From: Actinomadura kijaniata NBRC 14229
GTDB lineage: Bacteria > Actinomycetota > Actinomycetes > Streptosporangiales > Streptosporangiaceae
Length of the DNA stretch: 64,000 nucleotides
Reading direction: 5' to 3'
NCBI RefSeq assembly: GCF_001552175.1
Contig: NZ_BCQR01000009.1
Location: 42,011-106,010, forward strand
The notes below the pieces were generated by a model, which saw nothing but the letters and a program-made list of their open reading frames with translations, searched no databases and was not told the origin of the DNA. The translations under genes and the position numbers were made by a program. Position 1 is the first letter of the stretch, and the number at the start of each line of letters is the position of its first letter. Positions 24,103 through 32,100 of this stretch are shown here, piece by piece.

Positions 24103-25767
24103 ATGCTGCCCGACCTTCCCCGCGCCCCCGACCTGGCTGTGCTGGTCGGCGGCGGCCTGGCCGCACTGTGCGCTCTGACTCTCCTGACCTGGCTCCTGTG
24201 GGCTCTCACTCGTGCTCACCGCTCTCCTCACCCCGATGCCCCCGCTACGGGCTCGCGCACCGCGCCCCGTGCTCGGTTGGAGGACGTCACCACCGTGCTG
24301 GCCGCGTGCCTGGCCACCGCCGTGGCCGCCACCGGTATGTGGAAGTTCTTCGGCGACGTGCTGGACCTGCCGATCCCGCTACGGGTGGCGCTGTTCGCCT
24401 TCGTCGAGGTCGCCATGGTCACCTCGGCGCTGCGCGCCCGCCGCAACGTCCGCGAGTCCGCCAGCCATTCAGCCGGGGCTGACGGGATCGCGGTGTGGGT
24501 GTTCACCGCGCTGTCGGCGGTGCTGTCGGCCAGCGACGCCGACGGCGTCCGCCAGGCCCTGATCCGCCTGGCGGCTCCGCTGGTGGCCGCCTGGCTATGG
24601 GAACGCGGCCTGGCCGCCGACCGCCGCCGCGCCACCGGCCGCGCCGGCCGTATCCACTGGCGGCTCACTCCCGAACGGCTGCTGGTGCGCTTGGGGGTCG
24701 CCGAGCCAACCGGGCGTACCGCCTCCGACGTCGATGGCCACCGCCGCCTGGCCCGTCTGGCCAAGGCCGCCAAGAAGGTCCGCATCCTGCGCGCCGCAGG
24801 CGCCAAGCCCCGCACCCTGGCGCGAGCGCTGGCCCGCCTGGACAAGGCGATGGACGCCGCTGTCGAACACGCCCACCTGGCCACCGACCCGACCCGCCAG
24901 CAGACCCTGCTGGCCCAAATCAGCCTGCTGTATCACGCCTCGGACCTGGCCGACCTGAACCTGGACGCCCCCTGGCAACCCGCCCCGGCCCCCTCGGCTT
25001 CGACCGCGGCGCTTTTGCCGCCCGCCGACCGGCCCCGCTCGGAGGAGCTGGTGGCGCTGGGGTTCGAGTCGGCCAAGGTCCAGACCTACCTGGCCGACCG
25101 GTTCGGCCTGCAGCTGGCCGAAGGCGACATCACCCGCGCCATGGCCCACACCCCCGGCGCGGCCCCGGCCGCGGCGCTGCACGCCCGCCTGGGCATCGCC
25201 CCACCCCGCCAGGCAGACCCCGACGACTCCGCGGCTCAGACGACCCCCGACCCGGTCACCCCACCAGTCCCGGTCTCAGACCAGCTCCCCAAGCAGGCCA
25301 CGGACCCGGTGCCGGACCTGGTCGCAGGTCGCGCAGCGAACCAGGTCCACGACCGGCCCGGCGACCAGGGACCCGCCCGTGACCGGACCCAGGTCCCACC
25401 ACCCTCTGACGGCCAGGTCCCAGACCCGGCGACGTCATCGAGTTCGGACCCCGACATCAACGCCGTCCCGGCCCCGGATGCGGACCTGGCATCGGACCGG
25501 TCCGCCGACACCAACCACCCCGCCGACACCGCCTTGGGAAAGGAGGTCCCAGAGCCGTCCAAGCCGCGCCGGACCCGCAAGCGCAAGCGGGCCCGAACCT
25601 CGCCGCACGAGCGCCTGGAGGAGGCCCGCACCATCGACGCCCAATACCGCGCCGAGCACGGACGGCCCATCCCCGCCGAGAAGCTCGCCCGCGCGATGCG
25701 CATCGGCAAACCCGCCGCCCTGGACCTGGTCCAAAAGATCCGCAGCAAGCACATCACCGCCGCCTGA
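24103..25767 (+). CDS. Spd-like membrane protein with C-terminal HTH
   Basis: The 554-residue protein has membrane segments at about residues 12-35, 64-80, 90-110 and 126-165. They include GMWKFFGDVLDLPIPLR and FAFVEVAMVTSALRARRN, which resemble the DUF2637/SpdB-type spread proteins of Streptomyces plasmids and AICEs. The cytoplasmic part is long, Pro/Asp/Thr-rich and low in complexity. It ends in a basic run (KPRRTRKRKRARTSPHE) and an HTH-like stretch (PIPAEKLARAMRIGKPAALD). Such proteins help spread transferred DNA through the recipient mycelium. ATG 24103 is preceded by AGAGGTGA. Confidence 0.75.
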   Translation: MLPDLPRAPDLAVLVGGGLAALCALTLLTWLLWALTRAHRSPHPDAPATGSRTAPRARLEDVTTVLAACLATAVAATGMWKFFGDVLDLPIPLRVALFAFVEVAMVTSALRARRNVRESASHSAGADGIAVWVFTALSAVLSASDADGVRQALIRLAAPLVAAWLWERGLAADRRRATGRAGRIHWRLTPERLLVRLGVAEPTGRTASDVDGHRRLARLAKAAKKVRILRAAGAKPRTLARALARLDKAMDAAVEHAHLATDPTRQQTLLAQISLLYHASDLADLNLDAPWQPAPAPSASTAALLPPADRPRSEELVALGFESAKVQTYLADRFGLQLAEGDITRAMAHTPGAAPAAALHARLGIAPPRQADPDDSAAQTTPDPVTPPVPVSDQLPKQATDPVPDLVAGRAANQVHDRPGDQGPARDRTQVPPPSDGQVPDPATSSSSDPDINAVPAPDADLASDRSADTNHPADTALGKEVPEPSKPRRTRKRKRARTSPHERLEEARTIDAQYRAEHGRPIPAEKLARAMRIGKPAALDLVQKIRSKHITAA

Positions 25768-25857
25768 TCCATCCCCGGTGGAGACCTGGCGTCTCCGCTC
25801 CGGTTCCGCCCCCGGTCATCCGGCCTGGGGGCTCATCACTTGTTAGGAGAACCTCTC

Positions 25858-26040
25858 ATGGCCCTGTTCGCTGTGCTCACCGGCGGGCTGATCATCTTGA
25901 TCTGGTCTCGTCAGATCAACAACTTCCTCGCGTTCGTCCTGATCTCCTGGGGGCTGCTGGCGGCCTCCACCCCGATCGGCGAACCGATGGTGAAGATCCT
26001 GCGCGGTCTGTCCAACCAGATCGACGGGTGGCTGTCATGA
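25858..26040 (+). CDS. Small membrane protein, Spd-like
   Basis: The 60-residue protein is almost entirely hydrophobic (FAVLTGGLIILIWSRQINNF, FVLISWGLLAASTPIGE), with one or two membrane segments. ATG 25858 has AGGAG upstream. Its TGA overlaps the next ATG. Small hydrophobic Spd proteins in this position are typical of actinomycete conjugative elements. Confidence 0.75.
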   Translation: MALFAVLTGGLIILIWSRQINNFLAFVLISWGLLAASTPIGEPMVKILRGLSNQIDGWLS

Positions 26041-26351
26041 CCCACCCCATCCCTTCCCGGCCCGCCGGCCCCCCGCCACCGCCCGTCGCACGCATGACGG
26101 TGCGGGCTGTTGGCGTGCAGATGGTTCGCAACCGCCCCTCGCTGGGCGCGGTGGCGTTCCTGCTGGCGGTGCCCGGTGCCGCGCACGCGGTGCTGAGCTG
26201 GCCGATCTGGACCGTGGCCGCCCCGCTGTGGGGGCTGTATGTGGCGCTGATGCTGTTCGTCTCCATCACCGAGCTGCGTCACCCCCCGGCCGTCACCCCG
26301 TCCACCGACTCGCCCGCCGCCAAGCCGAGGAAGGAGGACCACCAGCCGTGA
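26037..26351 (+). CDS. Small membrane protein, Spd-like
   Basis: The 104-residue protein has a proline-rich N-terminus, then two hydrophobic segments at about residues 40-80 (LGAVAFLLAVPGAAHAVLSW and VAAPLWGLYVALMLFVSIT) and a short charged tail. ATG 26037 is used because it overlaps the previous stop; a GTG at 26028 is in frame but lies inside the previous gene. It probably belongs to the spread functions, based on context. Confidence 0.75.
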   Translation: MTHPIPSRPAGPPPPPVARMTVRAVGVQMVRNRPSLGAVAFLLAVPGAAHAVLSWPIWTVAAPLWGLYVALMLFVSITELRHPPAVTPSTDSPAAKPRKEDHQP

Positions 26352-27328
26352 TCGAGTTGCTGTTTCTGGGGGGCGCGGCGTTCGCGGGCGCGGCCCACGC
26401 CGCCCGTCAGGCCCGCGCCGCCCACCCCACCGGCCCGGCCCGACGCACCCAGCCGGGTCGCGCCGGTGGCTGGACCGAGCCGCGCCCCTCCCTGCTGGTC
26501 AAGGCGTGGAAGTCAGCCGGTGGCCCTTACACAGAGGAAGAACAATTGGCCGACGCCATCGCCGACCTGGGCGGCCGCGCCCTCGGCAAGGCGGTGCGCG
26601 GCACCGCCCGCCCGATCGGCCAGAGCGGCCGCGCGGCTGGTCGCCAGGGTCGCCGTGCCGGGCGGTGGGCTACCCGGACCGCCGAGCGCCGTTGGGAACG
26701 ACGGGAACGTCCCCACCGGGCTTTCATCGCCTTCCCCCATCGCCGCGGCCACGGCGACAGCGGCGACCAGGACAACCAGGCGCGGCCCGCCGGTTCCACC
26801 CCGCCCGGCAGGGATGCGGCGCGGCAGCCCGCCCCACCACGCCGCCAGGGCACGCCCCCGCCGCTGTTCCCCGACCAGCAGGCCGGGGGCGGCCCGCAAC
26901 CCGCACCGCGCCCCATCGGCGACCACTTTGCCGCCCGGTCTGCTTCGCCGTCTGCCGCGCCGTCCCGGCCGGGGACCGCGGCGGCGGGTGCCGCCGGGGC
27001 GCGGCGGCGGGCGCGCGCTCGGGTGTGGGCGGCCGGTCCGCCAATCAACATGGACCCGCCCACCTCCGACGCCGAGTTCATCGAGACCAGCATCGACCTG
27101 CAGCAGTTCTTGCGCGGGTTCGCCGCAGCCGTGGAGGACTTCACCGACGAGGTGATGATCCGCCGCATGCCCGCCGCCGTCACCAATCCCCTGCTGCAGA
27201 TCGGCGAGCACATGACCGAAGCCTCCGCCGCTGTGCAGCGCGGCGCGACGGTGTTCGAGGTCATCTTCGAAGAGGCCATCGACCTGGCCGCCGCCGGGAT
27301 CAAGTTCACCGGCGACGACCCTGTGTAA
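26348..27328 (+). CDS. Element-specific protein with duplicated C-terminal domain
   Basis: The 326-residue protein has a short hydrophobic N-terminus (IELLFLGGAAFAGAAHAARQ), then a long Arg/Pro/Gly-rich low-complexity middle. The conserved C-terminal domain of about 90 residues starts at DPPTSDAEFIETSIDLQQFL and ends AAAGIKFTGDDPV. The same domain forms most of the gene at 28204, and a broken copy lies at 27978-28140. GTG 26348 overlaps the previous stop. The role is unknown; position between Spd genes and tra suggests DNA transfer. Confidence 0.75.
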   Translation: MIELLFLGGAAFAGAAHAARQARAAHPTGPARRTQPGRAGGWTEPRPSLLVKAWKSAGGPYTEEEQLADAIADLGGRALGKAVRGTARPIGQSGRAAGRQGRRAGRWATRTAERRWERRERPHRAFIAFPHRRGHGDSGDQDNQARPAGSTPPGRDAARQPAPPRRQGTPPPLFPDQQAGGGPQPAPRPIGDHFAARSASPSAAPSRPGTAAAGAAGARRRARARVWAAGPPINMDPPTSDAEFIETSIDLQQFLRGFAAAVEDFTDEVMIRRMPAAVTNPLLQIGEHMTEASAAVQRGATVFEVIFEEAIDLAAAGIKFTGDDPV

Positions 27329-27456
27329 CAACTTTCGCTCTTCTCGTGCCAGCTCTTCCGCGCTCACCCAGCTCCGCAAACGGCCCGTCTGCGTCACAAA
27401 AGCTGAGCGTTAAAGGCTTGTAGAGGGAGGTGAAGCATTAGAGTTCCAACTGGACC

Positions 27457-27477
27457 TCGTACCTTCTAAAGGTACGA
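27457..27477. repeat. Perfect 9-bp hairpin flanked by 8-base direct repeats
   Basis: TCGTACCTT-CTA-AAGGTACGA forms a perfect hairpin. It lies between two copies of AGTTCCAA at 27442-27449 and 27478-27485. The arrangement resembles a protein-binding or processing site, or the edge of an inserted segment. It marks the left part of the low-GC stretch 27329-28000. Confidence 0.5.
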
Positions 27478-27489
27478 AGTTCCAAGGAA

Positions 27490-27523
27490 GCAGGCGCCCT
27501 CACCCGAGGGTCAGGACGCCTGC
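27490..27523 (-). terminator. Hairpin, probable terminator of the minus-strand small ORFs
   Basis: GCAGGCG and CGCCTGC pair around a loop that itself can pair CCCT with AGGG. On the minus strand it lies 25 bases after the small ORF stop at 27548 and is followed by TTCCTTGG. Confidence 0.5.
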
Positions 27524-27547
27524 ACCAAAGGCGAGTGCCTGCCTTGG

Positions 27548-27652
27548 TCAGAAGAGGTGCGTCACCACCTCAATGACCTGTGCCGCAGCGGCAACAGCCG
27601 CTGCGGCAGCAGACACTGCAACCGCCCATACTTCGATGCGGTTCTTCCTCAC
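27548..27652 (-). CDS. Small hydrophobic peptide (34 residues, putative)
   Basis: GTG 27652 is preceded by GGGAGG at about 10 bases and opens a 34-codon frame. The product starts MRKNRIEVWAVAVSAAAAV and continues as a hydrophobic, Ala/Val-rich segment, consistent with a single membrane helix with a positively charged N-terminus. It follows directly after a 62-codon ORF whose stop lies inside this ribosome binding site. Toxin-like or signalling peptides can look like this, but there is no family match, so coding status is tentative. Confidence 0.4.
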   Translation of the reverse strand: MRKNRIEVWAVAVSAAAAAVAAAAQVIEVVTHLF

Positions 27653-27659
27653 TCCATTC

Positions 27660-27848
27660 TCACCTCCCTGCGTGGAGCGCTCTCACACAGGAAGCCGAGA
27701 AAGAACCCACATCACGACAGTCGAAGGTCAACCCCAACGCAACATTCAGGCGCTGGCGAGCCCCTCGCATCATCTGCTCATCTGTCGCCTTAGCGATTCT
27801 GGCGATGCCACACACCAAGCGCAACCGAAACTTGTGCATTTCGTACAC
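27660..27848 (-). CDS. Small ORF in low-GC cassette (62 residues, putative)
   Basis: GTG 27848 (or ATG 27839) opens a 62-residue frame beginning VYEMHKFRLRLVCGIARIAK. It is mixed basic and hydrophobic, with two Cys. Base composition differs from neighbouring genes. A perfect palindrome lies 38-54 bases upstream, and the next small ORF is placed as if coupled to it. There is no recognised family. The pair could be a small regulatory or toxin-type cassette (inference only). Confidence 0.35.
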   Translation of the reverse strand: MYEMHKFRLRLVCGIARIAKATDEQMMRGARQRLNVALGLTFDCRDVGSFSASCVRALHAGR

Positions 27849-27885
27849 GCCGACACTCTCCGGCGGCGTTTCTCGGCCCTATTTT

Positions 27886-27902
27886 TTGTAGAATCTCTAC
27901 AA
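27886..27902. promoter_or_regulatory. Perfect palindrome, candidate operator
   Basis: TTGTAGA-ATC-TCTACAA has perfect 7-bp arms and sits in an AT-rich patch with a run of T/A just beside it. It lies directly upstream of the minus-strand small ORFs, where a promoter would be expected. Confidence 0.45.
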
Positions 27903-27977
27903 CAAGAACAAGCTGCAGCGACACACAGCAACGTCACCTTTGTTCTTTAGGACAGCGCTGAAAATGTCCACAAATCG

Positions 27978-28140
27978 GACATGATCAAGCGTCTACCTGC
28001 GGACATGGCTAGTACAGCGCTCGGAAAAATTTAGGGCCGTAGCCATGCAGCATGGCGCGACGGTATCCGAGGCCCTCTTCGAGGAAGCCATCGACCTGGC
28101 CGCCGCCGGGATCAAGTTCACCGGCGACGACCCCGTCTGA
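27978..28140 (+). pseudogene. Broken copy of the 26348-type C-terminal domain
   Basis: The stretch encodes, in two frames, DMIKRLPADMA (compare the MIRRMPAAV segment of the intact copy) and then QHGATVSEALFEEAIDLAAA to the GIKFTGDDPV end. About 46 bases near its 3' end are identical to 27279-27324 of the intact gene. The upstream part is frameshifted and lacks a start, so it is a decayed duplicate. The low-GC stretch 27329-27977 separates it from the intact gene. Confidence 0.7.
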
Positions 28141-28203
28141 GCCATCCCCCGCTCGCCTACTCGTTCCTGTTTCGCCTTCAGCTCTCTGTGAGGGAGGACG
28201 CCC

Positions 28204-28557
28204 ATGCCCACACCCCCGCCCCGTCCCCGACCTCGGCGGCACCGCTTCAGCCGCCAGGGCGCCTATCAGGTGGTGTTCGAGCCGCCCGAGTCCGACGCCG
28301 AGTTCATCTCCACCACCCTGGGCATCGCCGATCTACTGGCCGCCTTGGCCGACATGGTCGAGGACTACCGCGACGACCTGATCAGGCGGCGCATGCCCGC
28401 TCCGATCGTCGCCCAGTGGACGACCGCCGCCGAGGAGCTGCGCGAGGCCGCCTACAACGCCCGCAACGCCGCGACGACCTTCGCCGACATCTTCGAGGAG
28501 TCCCGCGAGATCGCCGCGGCCGGGATCCGCATCCTGGGCGGCCGCAACGCCGCCTGA
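28204..28557 (+). CDS. Paralogue of the 26348 C-terminal domain
   Basis: The 117-residue protein has an Arg/Pro-rich first 20 residues, then FEPPESDAEFISTTLGIADL, DDLIRRRMPAPIV and FEESREIAAAGIRILGG. These match, block by block, the C-terminal domain of the gene at 26348. It is a stand-alone, all-helical small domain of unknown function. ATG 28204 is preceded by GGGAGGA. It lies immediately before the DNA translocase gene, so a role as a transfer accessory factor is plausible. Confidence 0.75.
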   Translation: MPTPPPRPRPRRHRFSRQGAYQVVFEPPESDAEFISTTLGIADLLAALADMVEDYRDDLIRRRMPAPIVAQWTTAAEELREAAYNARNAATTFADIFEESREIAAAGIRILGGRNAA

Positions 28558-28681
28558 CCCGTCTGTCCGTCTCGTTTCGTCTCGCTCGCTACGCCGCTGC
28601 GCCGCCGACCTCCCCCGGCGGCGCAGCGGCGCTTTTCGCCTGCCCCCGCAACCTGCAGATCCTGCGAAGGAGTGATCTCCC

Positions 28682-31069
28682 ATGGCGCGTTCCTCCCGCG
28701 GCTTTGGCCGCCCCGCCCCCCGCCAACCCGGCCGCCCCGGCAAGGGCCGCGGGCCCTTCGGCCGTGGTCGTGGTCGTGGTCCGGCCGCGTGGTCCGACCA
28801 CAGCGACCTGGTGATTCCGGTGCCCGCCGAGTACTACGCCGCACAATCCCGCCCCTCCTGGATCGGGCGCATGGCCCGCGCGGCGGTGCACGGCTATGTC
28901 GGGTGGGTCCGCCAGTCGCCCGACACCCGCGGCCTGGGCACCGGGCTGGCCGCCCTCTACCCGGTCGGGCACCTGGCGCACCAGTACGCCGCCGCCGATG
29001 CCCTGCTGCTGGGCGCGTTCGCGCCCCCGGCCGCGCTGGCGGCCTGGGTGGCCACCTACAAGCGGCACGGCTCGCCCCGCTACTCGGCGACGTTGGCGGC
29101 CACCGCCGCCGGGGTTCCGGTGTGGCTGGCCACCGCCGCCCACACCGGCATCACCAACCTGCCCACCCTGCTGGCCTACACCGCCGCCGCGTCGGCCACG
29201 TGGTCGGCCTACACCTGGTCCGATGTCCTCAAGCACCGCCGCGCCCTGGCCGCCCGCCAAGCCCAGTGGCAGACCATCGCCACCGGCACCGAGCTGGAAG
29301 GCTCCCGGCTGGTCAAGACCGAACCCACCCACGTGGGGGTGCGGTTCAAGGTCGACGTCGGGACCGACGGGCCGTCGGTGTCCCAGCTGCTGCGCGGGAA
29401 CCTGGCCGAACAGATCGCCCGGCTGTACGGCATCGGGGTCGACCAGGTCCAGTTGAGCGGCCAATCCTCCAGCGCCCGCATCCTGTGGATCACCCTGCAG
29501 CTGCGCGACCCCTGGGCCCAGCCCGTCCTGCACCCCGTCCTGGCCCCCACCGACACCGCCACCGACGCCGCTGCGGCGCTCGACGCCGGTGGGGCCGATG
29601 CGGCCCTGGTCCCTGGCGCGTTCGGCGCCGGTCCGACCGCGCCGGGCAAGGGATGGCGATCCATCACCGATGGCCCGTTCGTCCTGGGCACCATCCCCGA
29701 GACCGGCCAGGACCTGGTCGTGGAGGTCTACGACGAAGGCGGCGCGATGCACGTCGATGTGTTCGCCGGCACCGGCGGCGGCAAGTCCACGTTGCTGTCC
29801 AACCTGGTCGAACAGGCCGACGAGTGCCGCGACGCGCTGGTGATGGCCATCGACCTGGGCAAGGGAACCATCCCCCACCTGTGGCGCGAGGTCCTGGACG
29901 CCGCCGCCGGAATCGGTGAAGAAGACAAGGCGCTGCAGATCCTGGAGTGGGCCGCCGCCCTGGTCGACGAACGCTCCCTGGAATCTGGCGGCCGCAACCA
30001 CGTCCCGACCCCGACCGCCCCCGCCGTGATCCTGATCCTGGACGAGATGGACACCCTGGTCGGCACCGACTCGGCGATCGCCCGCGAGGCCAAGCCGCTG
30101 GTCAACCACATCCACAAGCGCGGCCGCTCCGGTGGAGTGGTGCTGGTCCGCGCCGGGCAGCGCAACGTCGTCCAGCACACCGGCAGCAGGGAGGGCCAGG
30201 CCAACGCCACCACCACCATCGTGCTGCGTCTGAAGACCACCAAGGAGATGACCCGCACCATCGAGGAGTGGCAGACCCTGGGCTTGCCCGACATGGCCAC
30301 CTACGCCCCCGGCGTCAAGGGCGTGGCCCTGGTCGTCGGCGACGGCGGCGACTGGGCGGTAGGCCGGGTCCGCGACCTGAGCGACTTCGACGCCGTGCGC
30401 GAGCTGTCGCAGCGGCGCGGTGGCCCCATCGCCCACCTGGAACCCCACATCGCCCAGCGTCTGCCCGGCTACACCCAGCGCCACTTCGTCGCCGCCGGTG
30501 GCCCCGGCGGTGGTCCCGGCGACGACCCGGCCACCCATCAACAGCCGTCCCTGCCCGACGACGCCGGCCTCCCTCCGAGCCCCGACGCCACGCAGCCGCC
30601 CCGGCCGCCCGAACCCGCCCCGCCGGTGGGGTCGCCGCGCGGCGGTGACGGCAGCTTCGGCATCGACCCCGGCGACGACCAGGCCGTCACCCAAGCAGCC
30701 GACGGCCTGACCGCCGAGATAGAACGGCACCTGGCCAACATGCCCGAGCCCCCGGCCACCCCCACCTCGCTGGAGGAGCTGCTGGCGGCAAAAGACGCGC
30801 TCGGCAGCATCGGGACCAACTCGCCCGAGGCCAACCGCAAGCTGCCGGTACCGCCGCACATCGCGGGCCCGGTGCTGCACCTGCTGCGCGCCCGCGCCGC
30901 CGACGGCGCCCGCCGCGGAGAGATCGACGAAGTGCTGGGCACCTCCAAGACCAAGGGCACCGACTGGATCAAGCTCTTGCTGGACCACGGTCTGATCGCC
31001 CGGCGCGGCAACACCAAGGCCACCCGCTACTACCTCCCCGAGTACGCCCCCGACGATCACCAACAGTGA
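28682..31069 (+). CDS. tra: FtsK/SpoIIIE-type conjugative DNA translocase (Tra)
   Basis: The 795-residue protein is the main transfer protein of AICE-type elements, which pumps double-stranded DNA between mycelia. The N-terminus is Arg/Gly-rich. Membrane segments lie at about residues 100-180. The motor domain has Walker A AGTGGGKST (about 361-369) and Walker B VILILDEMD (about 449-457), with VLVRAGQRN as the sensor-like strand. A Pro-rich linker (about 610-660) leads to a C-terminal winged helix (EVLGTSKTKGTDWIKLLLDH, about 745), the part that binds the transfer locus in TraB proteins. ATG 28682 has AAGGAG upstream. A repeat field likely to be its target lies 30 bases downstream of the stop. 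Confidence 0.9.
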   Translation: MARSSRGFGRPAPRQPGRPGKGRGPFGRGRGRGPAAWSDHSDLVIPVPAEYYAAQSRPSWIGRMARAAVHGYVGWVRQSPDTRGLGTGLAALYPVGHLAHQYAAADALLLGAFAPPAALAAWVATYKRHGSPRYSATLAATAAGVPVWLATAAHTGITNLPTLLAYTAAASATWSAYTWSDVLKHRRALAARQAQWQTIATGTELEGSRLVKTEPTHVGVRFKVDVGTDGPSVSQLLRGNLAEQIARLYGIGVDQVQLSGQSSSARILWITLQLRDPWAQPVLHPVLAPTDTATDAAAALDAGGADAALVPGAFGAGPTAPGKGWRSITDGPFVLGTIPETGQDLVVEVYDEGGAMHVDVFAGTGGGKSTLLSNLVEQADECRDALVMAIDLGKGTIPHLWREVLDAAAGIGEEDKALQILEWAAALVDERSLESGGRNHVPTPTAPAVILILDEMDTLVGTDSAIAREAKPLVNHIHKRGRSGGVVLVRAGQRNVVQHTGSREGQANATTTIVLRLKTTKEMTRTIEEWQTLGLPDMATYAPGVKGVALVVGDGGDWAVGRVRDLSDFDAVRELSQRRGGPIAHLEPHIAQRLPGYTQRHFVAAGGPGGGPGDDPATHQQPSLPDDAGLPPSPDATQPPRPPEPAPPVGSPRGGDGSFGIDPGDDQAVTQAADGLTAEIERHLANMPEPPATPTSLEELLAAKDALGSIGTNSPEANRKLPVPPHIAGPVLHLLRARAADGARRGEIDEVLGTSKTKGTDWIKLLLDHGLIARRGNTKATRYYLPEYAPDDHQQ

Positions 31070-31100
31070 CCGTCAGGGGTTCCCCTCGGTCTGCCGTTTC

Positions 31101-31204
31101 GACCGGGTGATTCGACCCGTCATTTGACCCACGATTCGACCTCGCGCGCGCGTAGTCAGCAATAACGGCCGAATGGATCGAATGACGGGTCGAATCACCG
31201 GGTC
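31101..31204. repeat. Symmetrical GACC-repeat field, candidate transfer locus (clt)
   Basis: On the plus strand GACC units start at 31101, 31114, 31126 and 31138 (spacings 13, 12, 12). On the minus strand matching units end at 31204, 31191 and 31179 (13, 12). The two sets are mirror-placed around 31152. Units read TTCGACCCGTCA or close variants. TraB-type translocases of Streptomyces plasmids bind 8-bp GACCCGGA-like direct repeats in clt, often close to traB (known for pSVH1). Position just after tra and unit sequence fit that role. An origin or an operator is the alternative. Confidence 0.6.
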
Positions 31205-31363
31205 GAATCCCCGTCTCACCTCTGCTCACTCCCTGTTACGCGGACGCCGACACGCCCCGGCCTACCCGGACGTGCCCAGCGTCGCCCCTTCCGTCACGCG
31301 GCCCTCGTTCGGACCCGGCCGCACCTGCCCGCCGCGCCCTGCCGCCCCTTCCAGGAGAGCTCT

Positions 31364-31726
31364 ATGTTCGGTCCCCTCTTGCCCCCGGCTCTGGCCTCGC
31401 CCGCCCCGACCGTCACCGCGACGCTCACCCCGGCCCCCACCCCGCCCAGCACCACGCCCGGCACCCCCGAGCCCGGCGAGGCCACCGGTTCCGGCGGCCT
31501 GATCTTCCTGCTGCTGCTGTTCGGGCTGCTGTGGGGGACCGTCTACCTCATCGACGCCTCCCACTACCCGCTGCGGACCTGCCGCCGCTGCAACGGCACC
31601 GGCTGGCAGCGCTCGGCGATGTTCAACGACGCCATGCGGATCTGCCCTCGCTGCAACGGCACCCGCCGCCAGCTACGCCCCGGAGCCCGCCGCCCCACCG
31701 GCCCCACCCGCAACCTGCCCCGCTGA
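31364..31726 (+). CDS. Membrane protein with CxxC zinc knuckles
   Basis: The 120-residue protein has a Pro/Thr-rich exported-looking N-terminus, one membrane segment at about residues 45-65 (GLIFLLLLFGLLWGTVYLID) and then CRRCNGTGW and CPRCNGTRRQ, the CxxCxGxG-type knuckles of DnaJ-like zinc fingers. ATG 31364 is preceded by GGAG. It lies between the transfer locus and the terminator at 32067 and is probably part of the transfer region. Confidence 0.7.
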   Translation: MFGPLLPPALASPAPTVTATLTPAPTPPSTTPGTPEPGEATGSGGLIFLLLLFGLLWGTVYLIDASHYPLRTCRRCNGTGWQRSAMFNDAMRICPRCNGTRRQLRPGARRPTGPTRNLPR

Positions 31727-31828
31727 CCACCCGGCGTGCGCCCGAACACGCCGCCGCGTCGGCCGGGCGGCCCTGGCGGCCGCCTCCCAATCGGCGTCTC
31801 CGCGCCTGGCTCGGGGAACACCCCGAGG

Positions 31829-32035
31829 ATGTCCTACTACCTGCAAGAGGCCGCCAAGTTGTTGCGGCGGGTCTCCGACTACAACGAGAAGGCCAACAAG
31901 GACAACCCCGAAGTCCTGAACGCCAAGCGGGAACAGCTCGCTGCCGCGTTCGCCGAGCTAGCCGCCATCGAGCGCGGCCTACGCCCCACCGACATGCTCT
32001 TCGAGATCATGCAGCGAACCACCCCCGACACCTGA
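31829..32035 (+). CDS. Small helical protein
   Basis: The 68-residue protein MSYYLQEAAKLLRRVSDYNE continues as charged helices (LNAKREQLAAAFAELAAIER). The reading frame extends upstream to GTG 31736, giving 99 residues, but the extra part is Pro/Gly-rich with no ribosome binding site, so ATG 31829 is preferred with reservation. It precedes a strong terminator. Function is unknown. Confidence 0.6.
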   Translation: MSYYLQEAAKLLRRVSDYNEKANKDNPEVLNAKREQLAAAFAELAAIERGLRPTDMLFEIMQRTTPDT

Positions 32036-32066
32036 CCACCAGGACCACGGCCCACTCACCCTCCAC

Positions 32067-32100
32067 GCCCGGACGGCCCCGCGCCGTCCGGGCTTTTCTT
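32067..32100 (+). terminator. Rho-independent terminator
   Basis: GCCCGGACGGC and GCCGTCCGGGC form a perfect 11-bp stem with a 5-base loop, followed by TTTTCTT. It ends the transfer operon. Confidence 0.9.

Noticed and set aside
27573..27950. Plus-strand frame of about 125 residues in the low-GC cassette
   Set aside because: It has no ribosome binding site, its composition is unlike a protein, and it opposes better-placed minus-strand ORFs.
28589..31063. Very long minus-strand frame opposite the translocase gene
   Set aside because: It mirrors the plus-strand gene, which has Walker motifs and a good start. The opposite product is Gly/Val-rich without any domain, a usual effect of high GC.
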